Assembly: GCA_002727695.1 (NCBI GenBank)
Contig: PBXT01000116.1
Span: 1-9,728, forward strand
Direction of reading: 5' to 3'
DNA from: Methanobacteriota archaeon
GTDB lineage: Archaea; Thermoplasmatota; Poseidoniia; Poseidoniales; Poseidoniaceae
DNA: 9,728 nt
Part shown: in pieces, positions 1-5,110 of the stretch
How the letters are laid out: every line of letters begins with the position of its first letter
Numbering within the stretch: position 1 is the stretch's first letter
Notes under the pieces: generated by a model
What the model was told of the DNA's origin: nothing
The model's input: only the letters and a program-made list of their open reading frames with translations
The model's database searches: none
Position numbers and translations under genes: made by a program

Positions 1-351
1 AATTCCACGACTTCTCGCTATACTAAAACCGATTATGGGCCATAGAATAAGTGAGCACATGAACCAGATTAAGCCCATTAGGTCTGGAGAAGAATTACTT
101 GAAAGAATACCAGTAATTGCCAATATGACAACTATAATTGTAGGCCATAAGGGTGCAAAAAACCCCTTCCAAAAATGTCCATAATCGATTTCAATCTCGA
201 ATTTTTCTCCAGAATTTACTGGGAACTTTTGTTTGCAGACGGGACAGAGAAGTTTTCCATAATAGTTCAATGGAGCTGCTAGTTTAATGTTACAAGAAGG
301 ACATTTTACCTCTACTTTTGCTTCTAAAATGTCAGGCGTATCAGATGACAT
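1..351 (-). CDS. Zinc-ribbon membrane protein, partial (C-terminus outside window)
   Basis: The frame is open for 117 codons from an ATG at 351-349 to the window edge, so the C-terminus is missing. The N-terminal part carries two CPxC knuckles (C17-P-S-C20 and C36-P-V-C39) separated by 15 residues, the layout of a small zinc ribbon. An acidic stretch follows (about 46-58), then two hydrophobic segments, about 66-83 and 91-111, which look like membrane helices. The ATG directly follows the TAA of the upstream gene (TAAATG), and an AGGGGGTG Shine-Dalgarno-like sequence lies five bases before it, so the two genes are almost certainly co-transcribed. Zinc ribbons joined to membrane helices are common in archaeal proteins of unknown role, so I assign no function. 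The gene call is firm; the role is unknown. Confidence 0.8.
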   Translation of the reverse strand, partial: MSSDTPDILEAKVEVKCPSCNIKLAAPLNYYGKLLCPVCKQKFPVNSGEKFEIEIDYGHFWKGFFAPLWPTIIVVILAITGILSSNSSPDLMGLIWFMCSLILWPIIGFSIARSRGI

Positions 352-711
352 TTACGCACCCCCTGAAAGTGCTTGTAAGGCTCCAACTGAGACGATGAAA
401 GCAATCCAGGCAATAGCTAACTTTAGCGACAAACGAGACCCCTTTTCACAATGTAAATTCCCAGATTTCTTCGCTCTACGAATCATTAACCATGACAATA
501 ATGGCCACAGTAGAAGGTGCCCCGACATCCAAAGTATGGTGACAATATGTGTCATTGGGCTGTATGGATTGCCAGCAATACCCAGATTCTTATTTGTCAA
601 AAGAATCAATGAAAATAGAGATATTCCCCACCCACCAAAAATAGGAACTCCTAATCCAAACCAGAAACCTTGGAATTTCTGTTTGGCTTCATCACTGACG
701 AAAATCGACAC
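352..711 (-). CDS. Small three-helix integral membrane protein, function unknown
   Basis: This frame encodes 119 residues starting with GTG at 711-709. No ATG exists between this GTG and the in-frame TAG at 750-748, so GTG is the best start. Three hydrophobic segments lie at about 18-38, 54-76 and 97-115. The basic stretch R78-R79-A-K81-K82 after the second helix suggests that loop is cytoplasmic. A tryptophan-rich second helix (W61, W69, W74) contains a GH pair at 64-65. The stop codon abuts the ATG of the zinc-ribbon gene, which suggests the two products work together. The gap to the upstream 96-residue gene is 105 bases and contains a weak AT-rich element, so a separate promoter is possible. 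I do not recognise the family. Confidence 0.75.
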   Translation of the reverse strand: MSIFVSDEAKQKFQGFWFGLGVPIFGGWGISLFSLILLTNKNLGIAGNPYSPMTHIVTILWMSGHLLLWPLLSWLMIRRAKKSGNLHCEKGSRLSLKLAIAWIAFIVSVGALQALSGGA

Positions 712-764
712 CTTAACACGCTCTGAAATCGAAATACACCTAAATGGCTAGAGGCAATCTCTTG

Positions 765-785
765 AACAATCGTAAATTAATTGTT
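765..785. repeat. AACAAT/ATTGTT inverted repeat in AT-rich gap
   Basis: AACAAT (765-770) and ATTGTT (780-785) form a perfect six-base inverted repeat around the AT-rich centre CGTAAATTA. It lies about 54 bases upstream of the GTG start of the 119-residue gene. On the minus strand the segment contains AATTAATTT, a weak TATA candidate, so it could be a promoter with a flanking operator. This is speculative, because short AT-rich inverted repeats arise often by chance. Confidence 0.3.
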
Positions 786-809
786 TCCCAACACTTCATT
801 TGCGTTCAA

Positions 810-832
810 CCCTGTCTTATTCCGAGACAGGG
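810..832 (-). terminator. Hairpin spanning the stop codon of the 96-residue gene
   Basis: CCCTGTCT (810-817) and AGACAGGG (825-832) form a perfect eight-base stem with a seven-base loop. On the minus-strand transcript the hairpin covers the last codons of the small membrane protein, with its TAA at the end of the loop and the start of the 3' arm. No T-tract follows, so it is not a standard archaeal terminator. It may be an mRNA 3'-end stabiliser or processing boundary between this gene and the next one 105 bases downstream. Confidence 0.4.
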
Positions 833-1107
833 AAATAGAATGGTCCGTAATCCCAAGTCATAATTCCATGGTAAAGTTTTGCAGCAATAATACTGATCAA
901 GGTCATGAATAAACAGAATACAAACAATGGCCATTTCTTCTTTGATAATGCATAAATTGTTCTCTCCAACGAAGAGATAATTGCCGCGATACACAGTATA
1001 AGTCCGATTACAGAACTAAAATCAGAAATGAATGCAATGAGTAATGCAAAACCAAGAAGAATAATCGGCAGAGCAGATAACAGAACTGCAGATTGATTAA
1101 CCTTCAT
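817..1107 (-). CDS. Small hydrophobic membrane protein, function unknown
   Basis: This frame encodes 96 residues from an ATG at 1107-1105. Hydrophobic segments at about 7-28, 30-46 and 59-78 account for most of the protein, so it is probably a three-helix (or hairpin plus one) inner membrane protein. A short basic loop, K56-K57-K58, before the third helix should face the cytoplasm. The C-terminal tail (about 80-96) is aromatic-rich and ends in VSE. Its start lies 31 bases downstream of the lipoprotein stop codon, with no obvious TATA box between them, so it is probably read from the lipoprotein promoter. No family is recognised. The frame is favoured over the overlapping 806-994 frame on the same strand because it has a normal membrane-protein composition. 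Confidence 0.7.
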   Translation of the reverse strand: MKVNQSAVLLSALPIILLGFALLIAFISDFSSVIGLILCIAAIISSLERTIYALSKKKWPLFVFCLFMTLISIIAAKLYHGIMTWDYGPFYFPVSE

Positions 1108-1138
1108 GGGTTACCACATCGACAAAATCTATGCATCA

Positions 1139-1858
1139 TTAAGATAGGTCGATTCTGATCTCTCCAGATTCTCCATAGTCGTTGTTCATGCCGTATGTTT
1201 TGCCATCATAGATGAACCCGATGTCTTCTTCATAGAAAGTGTACTTCATTATCCAAACTTTAGAGTCTTGTAGAGTAACGTACTTCATGTCACTGGAGAA
1301 GTCCCCGAATGAATAGCTGTCTTCCTCGTTACCTTCTACGAAGAATTCAACTTCACCTCCCCATGAATAGAAGTCTTCATTGCTCTGGTCAAAGAACTTG
1401 ATATCCCAGTTAGAATCGCTACAAGAAAATGAAATTGGTGAATCATCATTTGCGCCACCTGCAAACTTTCTTACTAAATCCAATTCAATGGTTCCAGAAT
1501 CACCATTTCTGTTGTCACCGCCATACACGGAGTCTCCAACAATGAATCCAATATCGCCTTCATAGAAGGTATATTTCATTGTCCAATCAAGAGAATCGTC
1601 TAATGTAACATACTTTTTGTTGCTAGAAAAGTACTCCAAAACTTCGGTATTCCCCTTTGAATCAGTAAACTCAACCCTGCCATCCCAAGAGCCAAAATTA
1701 TCGTTGCTGTGGTCAAAAAATTCTACATGCCATGAAGATGGGCAATCTGAAAATGAAATTCTAGGATCATCGTCCAATAGGTTCCATAGGCATCCAGCAA
1801 GAGAGCTACTCAAGATGGTCAGGCAGAGAAGTGTGGCAATCTTTCGCATATTGTTCAC
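1139..1858 (-). CDS. Predicted lipoprotein with two tandem repeats
   Basis: The product has 239 residues from the GTG at 1858-1856, or 236 from the ATG at 1849-1847. From the ATG the protein begins with MRK and a hydrophobic run ending in the lipobox L20-A-G-C23, so it should be exported and lipid-modified at C23. The mature part is acidic and consists of two related units, about 33-129 and 141-238. Each starts with ISFS, then has a W and FFD(H/Q)SN motif, a KYVTL motif, MKYTFYE.DIGFI, a YG pair, and ends in SG.I.(L/I)DL. Each unit has one cysteine near its start (C39, C146). A TATA-like box 22-30 bases upstream fits a leaderless GTG start or a very short leader before the ATG. The fold looks beta-rich; ligand and role are unknown. 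Confidence 0.85.
   Translation of the reverse strand: MNNMRKIATLLCLTILSSSLAGCLWNLLDDDPRISFSDCPSSWHVEFFDHSNDNFGSWDGRVEFTDSKGNTEVLEYFSSNKKYVTLDDSLDWTMKYTFYEGDIGFIVGDSVYGGDNRNGDSGTIELDLVRKFAGGANDDSPISFSCSDSNWDIKFFDQSNEDFYSWGGEVEFFVEGNEEDSYSFGDFSSDMKYVTLQDSKVWIMKYTFYEEDIGFIYDGKTYGMNNDYGESGEIRIDLS
1145..1438 (-). repeat. Second protein repeat unit of the lipoprotein
   Basis: This covers residues about 141-238 of the lipoprotein. It aligns with residues 33-129 through shared ISFS, FFD.SN, KYVTL, MKYTFYE and DIGFI motifs. Matching motifs sit about 110 residues (330 bases) apart. At DNA level the copies have diverged clearly, so the duplication is not recent. Confidence 0.75.
1472..1762 (-). repeat. 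First protein repeat unit of the lipoprotein
   Basis: This covers residues about 33-129 of the lipoprotein, the membrane-proximal copy of the tandem unit. It differs from the second copy in carrying a lysine-containing TDSKGN loop in place of an acidic FVEGNEED segment. A short linker (about 130-140) with a GGAN stretch joins the two units. Confidence 0.75.
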
Positions 1859-1879
1859 TGAATTGCCATTGTTGTGTCA

Positions 1880-1888
1880 CATATAAAG
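1880..1888 (-). promoter_or_regulatory. TATA box of the lipoprotein operon
   Basis: On the minus strand this reads CTTTATATG, close to the archaeal TATA consensus. Its centre is about 27 bases before the GTG at 1858, so transcription would begin at or next to the start codon, giving a leaderless mRNA. If the ATG at 1849 is used, the leader would be about 9 bases. Confidence 0.65.
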
Positions 1889-1958
1889 GAAATCCCGGTT
1901 TTCCACCTTTTTTGAGAGTTAATCGCTCCCAGGCCTAGTAGTTTCAGACTAGATTATG

Positions 1959-1966
1959 AAAAAAAA
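1959..1966 (-). terminator. T8 tract ending the tRNA-Gln transcript
   Basis: Eight A residues on the plus strand give T8 on the minus strand, about 46 bases downstream of the mature tRNA 3' end and ten bases after the trailer hairpin. Archaeal RNA polymerase stops at T-rich tracts, so this is the likely transcription end for the tRNA gene. Confidence 0.6.
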
Positions 1967-1976
1967 TACTGGTGCG

Positions 1977-2020
1977 GAGAGGCTATCCACTATGCAGAGT
2001 TGTGAAATGGATAGTCTCTC
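1977..2020 (-). repeat. Inverted repeat pairing tRNA-Gln acceptor strand with its trailer
   Basis: On the minus strand, GAGAGACTATCCA (2020-2008) can pair with TGGATAGCCTCTC (1989-1977). This gives seven plus five base pairs with a single A/C mismatch between them and an 18-base loop. The 5' arm is the 3' acceptor strand of the tRNA plus its first trailer bases. The trailer therefore holds a near copy of the tRNA 5' acceptor strand (AGCCTCT against AGTCTCT). The hairpin could compete with the acceptor stem in the precursor, or form after cleavage as a terminator-like structure before the T8 tract. Confidence 0.55.
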
Positions 2021-2084
2021 TCGGATTCGAACCGAGGTCGGCGGGACCAGAACCCACCATGATGGACCACTACACTAAGAGACT
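2012..2084 (-). tRNA. tRNA-Gln (anticodon CUG)
   Basis: The cloverleaf is complete. The acceptor stem AGTCTCT/AGAGACT is a perfect seven base pairs. The D arm contains AGTGG, and the anticodon stem GTGGG/CCCGC has one G-T pair. The loop TTCTGGT places CTG at 2050-2048, reading CAG glutamine codons. The variable loop has four bases. The T arm CTCGG-TTCGAAT-CCGAG is perfect. The discriminator base is A (2012). CCA is not encoded and there is no intron. The A1-U72 pair is typical of archaeal tRNA-Gln, where it helps mark the glutamate-charged tRNA for amidation. It lies between korB and the lipoprotein operon, on the same strand as both. Confidence 0.95.
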
Positions 2085-2114
2085 AGCAGACTGGCCCAAA
2101 AGCCTCTCATTCTT

Positions 2115-2121
2115 CAATTAA
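2115..2121 (-). promoter_or_regulatory. Possible TATA box for tRNA-Gln
   Basis: The minus strand reads TTAATTG, centred about 34 bases upstream of the mature tRNA 5' end, so initiation about seven bases before the tRNA is expected. It lies in a 51-base gap after korB and forms half of an AATTAA (2116-2121)/TTAATT (2131-2136) inverted repeat. The match to the TATA consensus is moderate. Confidence 0.4.
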
Positions 2122-2135
2122 GCGGTTTGATTAAT

Positions 2136-3182
2136 TCAACCCCGAAGTGCAGAGATTACCTTATCCAATTGTTCAGGTGATGGTCTAAGGATATCTTCTC
2201 CCATATCGACAATCGGAGTTTCGTGCAGGTCAAGGTCTGCATCGAGTGAAGGCTTCTCTCCATCGAAGTAAAGCAATCCCATCACGTGCTTTCTCTCTGC
2301 GTCTGCCGTGTGCAATGCTCCAAGAGCAGCTACAGCATCTGAGATGTCATGGTCTTCAGAAATAGTCTCCAATCTCATTGTGGAGCCATCGTGCAGAGTG
2401 ATATCTCTGTAAGAACCTGCTGGGACTTCAACCTGCTCAAGAGGAGAGAAGTGTGGAATGTATCCAACTGAATGTAGTTCTGCCGAGTTATCCTTGACGT
2501 ATCCGTATGAACGTAGAGATTCATCGTTGTTGTTGAAGGTTACACAGGGGCTAATTACATCGATTAAAGCGAATCCTTTGTGGGACATTGCTGCCTTGAT
2601 GATTGCAGTTAGCTGCTTCTTTGAGCCACTGAATGAACGTGCTACGAAAGAGCATCCAAGGTTGATTGCCATAGCACAAAGATCGATTGGTTGGGTCTCG
2701 TTTACAGCCCCTTTCTTCTTCTTAGAGCCGACATCTGCAGTTGCAGAGTATTGTCCTTTAGTAAGTCCGTAAACGCCGTTGTTTTCCACGATGTAAACCA
2801 TGTCGACATTTCTTCTAATTGCGTGGATCAATTGTCCAATTCCAATTGAAGCGGAGTCTCCGTCTCCTGATACTCCAAGGTAGGTTAGATCGGTGTTGAC
2901 TACGTTAGCGCCGGTAGTAACAGATGGCATTCTTCCGTGAACCGTGTTAAATCCGTGGGATTGGCCGAGGTAGTATGCAGGTGTCTTGGACGAACATCCG
3001 ATTCCACTCATCTTTGCAATGCGATGTGGCTTGATTCCGTTCTCCCATGCAGCGTTAACAATAACGCTGGAGATTTGGTCGTGTCCACAACCCGGACATA
3101 GAGATGATTTTCCTCCAGTGTAGGAGTCTTTTGGCTCGTTGATTACGTTCAACTTGACTGCTCTAACTGGCTTCTCACTCAT
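2136..3182 (-). CDS. korB: 2-oxoacid:ferredoxin oxidoreductase beta subunit (probably 2-oxoglutarate)
   Basis: This 348-residue subunit binds thiamine diphosphate and one 4Fe-4S cluster. With KorA it oxidatively decarboxylates a 2-oxoacid with CoA, passing electrons to ferredoxin. The visible cluster ligands are C29-P-G-C32, C63 (GIGCSS) and C213 (SPCVTFNNN). The diphosphate/Mg motif runs from G106-D-G-D109 to N134-N135, followed by YGLTKGQYS (138-146), a signature of the KorB type. The length fits the family. The ATG overlaps the korA stop (ATGA) and a strong Shine-Dalgarno precedes it, so the subunits are translationally coupled. The 2-oxoglutarate assignment rests on resemblance to the two-subunit Kor enzymes and on the aconitase gene nearby; pyruvate or broad specificity cannot be excluded from sequence alone. 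Confidence 0.93.
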   Translation of the reverse strand: MSEKPVRAVKLNVINEPKDSYTGGKSSLCPGCGHDQISSVIVNAAWENGIKPHRIAKMSGIGCSSKTPAYYLGQSHGFNTVHGRMPSVTTGANVVNTDLTYLGVSGDGDSASIGIGQLIHAIRRNVDMVYIVENNGVYGLTKGQYSATADVGSKKKKGAVNETQPIDLCAMAINLGCSFVARSFSGSKKQLTAIIKAAMSHKGFALIDVISPCVTFNNNDESLRSYGYVKDNSAELHSVGYIPHFSPLEQVEVPAGSYRDITLHDGSTMRLETISEDHDISDAVAALGALHTADAERKHVMGLLYFDGEKPSLDADLDLHETPIVDMGEDILRPSPEQLDKVISALRG

Positions 3183-4966
3183 GCGCCCACCTCCTTGAGA
3201 ACATCGACGATTCTTTCAGCATACAATCTTGCGCGAGGTGGCATTCCATCGCTGTAAGCAACGCTGTGCATCTTGTCCAGCAAGTGATTTGGATATTCTT
3301 TGCGCATGATTCCGTATAGCTGTGCGTCTCTGTTAATTTCGAGAACAACAACATTGTTATGTTTCTCAACAAACGCTTGAACTTCACTGTGAAGAGGAAG
3401 TGCTCGTACTCTGAGAGTGCTGACTTTCTTGCCAGTCATCTCTTCGAGAATATCGTCAATTTCTTCGATAGTATTCTCCATTGAACCGTAGAATACAATT
3501 CCGATATCCTGCTCTTCTTCCTCACGAACAATCGGTGCTGGTAACTTGTCCCTCGCTCCGTCGATCTTGCGTTTTAACCGGCCCATCAGTTTGTAGTAGA
3601 CATCTGGTTTCTCTGAATATGTACCGTCTTCATCGTGACCAGTTCCTCTGTATAGGATCGGATCTAAGCCGGAACCTGGAAGAGTTCTGTAAGGGATTCC
3701 ATCCCCGTCAACATCACGGTATCGGCCGTAATTCTCGATAGAATCCATTTGTTCCTGTGTCAGGACAACCTTTCCTCTATCCATTGACTCTGTAGGGTAC
3801 TCAAATCCTTGGCTGGCCCATTTGTTCATACCTAAGTCTAGGTCAGAGAATCCAAAGACAGGAGTTTGATATCTTTCAGCAGCATCGAATACTCTCCATC
3901 CGAATTCGAAACACTCCTCTACAGTTCCCGGGATGAATACAATGTGCTGAGTATCTCCGTGGCTTCCTTCGTACAGCATGGATAAGTCACCTTGCTGGGT
4001 TCTTGTTGGCAAACCTGTGGAAGGTCCGACACGGTTTACGTCCCAGAATACTGCTGGCACTTCTGCGAAGTAGGAAAGTCCGATGAATTCCTGCATCAAT
4101 GAAATACCTGGTCCAGAGGTAGCAGTCATACCTCGAGCGCCAGCCCAACCTGCTCCGAGTACCATTCCAGCAGCAGCCAACTCGTCTTCCGCTTGTAGAA
4201 CAGCGTAGGTTGCCTTGCCTTCATGAGTTCTCAATTCAGGTAGCCAAGCGATAATTCCTTCTGCGAGGCTTGATGATGGAGTGATTGGATACCATGAGAG
4301 CATCTGAACTCCACCAAAAATAGAACCTAGTGCAACTGCTTCATTACCTTCAACAAAGAATCCGCCTTCGAGAACCTCTCTTGCCTCAACAGCATAGGAA
4401 TCGCTCTTAGTCAATTCTTCAGCACAGTATGCTCTACCCAATCTTGCTGCTTCAGCATTCAATTCGATTGCTTTTGCTTTGCCACCAAATTGCCTTGCAA
4501 TGGCTGCCTCAAGCACATTTTGGTCCATTCCAAGCAGTTCTGCTAGGACACCAACATAAACTACGTTGGCAATCATCCTAGCCAACTTAGGATTCAATCC
4601 ACGAGCAATTTTTGTCATTGGTACTGGATAAGAAATCACATCTTCTCGCTCCATCGGCATTTTTGAGTCCATGTTCCAAATTACCACGGTCCCCGGCTCT
4701 AGAGAAGCGAGATCTTCTTCCCATGTTGCTGGATTAACTAGAACTTGAATGTGAGTTCGATCACCCGGTGCTTGGTAACCTTTTTCAGACAGCCTAACGA
4801 TGTACCAAGTTGGCAAGCCAGAGATGTTTGAAGGGAATAAATTCTTTCCACTTACTGGAATTCCCATGTCAAACAAAGTCTGTAGGAGAATTAGATTAGC
4901 GGACTGTGAACCAGTACCATTTGCTGTTGCGATGTTGATAGTAAAATCGTTTACAATCTTGTCCAT
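3179..4966 (-). CDS. korA: 2-oxoacid:ferredoxin oxidoreductase, fused gamma-alpha subunit
   Basis: This 595-residue cytoplasmic subunit has the fused order seen in haloarchaeal and actinobacterial enzymes. A gamma-type domain spans about 8-190 (GTGSQSAN at 17-24). The alpha pyrimidine-binding domain spans about 205-390, with YPITPSS at 226-232, the acidic QAEDELAA around 258-265, TSGPG at 283-287 and NRVGPSTGLPT at 311-321. The C-terminal transketolase-like domain spans about 485-592. It carries no ferredoxin-type cysteine cluster, so electrons must leave through the KorB cluster to free ferredoxin. The ATG at 4966-4964 is the natural start of the gamma domain. A GC-rich palindrome lies 24 bases upstream in the divergent control region. 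It is the first gene of the korA-korB pair. Confidence 0.93.
   Translation of the reverse strand: MDKIVNDFTINIATANGTGSQSANLILLQTLFDMGIPVSGKNLFPSNISGLPTWYIVRLSEKGYQAPGDRTHIQVLVNPATWEEDLASLEPGTVVIWNMDSKMPMEREDVISYPVPMTKIARGLNPKLARMIANVVYVGVLAELLGMDQNVLEAAIARQFGGKAKAIELNAEAARLGRAYCAEELTKSDSYAVEAREVLEGGFFVEGNEAVALGSIFGGVQMLSWYPITPSSSLAEGIIAWLPELRTHEGKATYAVLQAEDELAAAGMVLGAGWAGARGMTATSGPGISLMQEFIGLSYFAEVPAVFWDVNRVGPSTGLPTRTQQGDLSMLYEGSHGDTQHIVFIPGTVEECFEFGWRVFDAAERYQTPVFGFSDLDLGMNKWASQGFEYPTESMDRGKVVLTQEQMDSIENYGRYRDVDGDGIPYRTLPGSGLDPILYRGTGHDEDGTYSEKPDVYYKLMGRLKRKIDGARDKLPAPIVREEEEQDIGIVFYGSMENTIEEIDDILEEMTGKKVSTLRVRALPLHSEVQAFVEKHNNVVVLEINRDAQLYGIMRKEYPNHLLDKMHSVAYSDGMPPRARLYAERIVDVLKEVGA
3189..3196 (-). 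promoter_or_regulatory. Strong Shine-Dalgarno for korB inside the korA 3' end
   Basis: The minus strand reads AAGGAGGT, a perfect match to the 16S rRNA anti-Shine-Dalgarno sequence, six bases before the korB ATG. It also encodes Lys-Glu near the KorA C-terminus. It fixes the korB start and indicates that internal operon genes here use Shine-Dalgarno initiation, while first genes can be leaderless. Confidence 0.85.
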
Positions 4967-4989
4967 TTCGGGTTGTCCCCTATGTCCTC

Positions 4990-5004
4990 ACCCCCGGAGG
5001 GGGT
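4990..5004. repeat. GC-rich palindrome upstream of korA
   Basis: ACCCCC (4990-4995), loop GGA, and GGGGGT (4999-5004) form a perfect six-base-pair palindrome. It is 24 bases before the korA start, at roughly the position where a leaderless promoter would have its TATA box, yet it contains no TATA. It may be an operator, or a hairpin in a korA leader. The same gap holds three GTTGGC copies. Confidence 0.5.
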
Positions 5005-5051
5005 TGGCCATTGACTCCCTGCGTTGGCCTACGACCTTTGAATGTGTTGGC
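5003..5051. repeat. Three GTTGGC direct repeats in the divergent promoter region
   Basis: GTTGGCC occurs at 5003-5009 and again at 5023-5029, and GTTGGCG at 5046-5052. The start-to-start spacings are 20 and 23 bases, roughly two helical turns, so all copies would face a similar side of the DNA. This suggests a regulator binding site between the divergent korAB and cyclophilin genes. Confidence 0.4.
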
Positions 5052-5054
5052 GAC

Positions 5055-5072
5055 AAAATTCGATTTTTACTA
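5055..5072. promoter_or_regulatory. AT-rich core of the divergent promoters
   Basis: This is the only AT-rich block in the 144-base gap between korA and the cyclophilin gene. On the plus strand TTTTTACTA (5064-5072) is a weak TATA candidate that would place initiation near 5092-5096, about 15-19 bases before the cyclophilin ATG. On the minus strand the same block could serve korA with a leader of roughly 60-75 bases that would include the GC-rich palindrome. Confidence 0.35.
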
Positions 5073-5110
5073 GGGGTAGTGCTCAAAACCAAAAGGGTAG
5101 TCGGCTAAAC

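Noticed and set aside
287..751. 154-residue open frame on the plus strand
   Set aside because: It lies antisense to two well-formed membrane-protein genes that share a TAAATG junction; its translation has no membrane or domain character and no start signal.
806..994. 62-residue open frame on the minus strand
   Set aside because: It overlaps the 96-residue membrane-protein gene in another frame and has an irregular, cysteine-scattered composition.
5042..5110. Upstream ATG extension of the cyclophilin gene
   Set aside because: The extra 23 residues are not TPR-like and would place coding sequence over the only AT-rich promoter block; the ATG at 5111 starts cleanly at the TPR-like domain.
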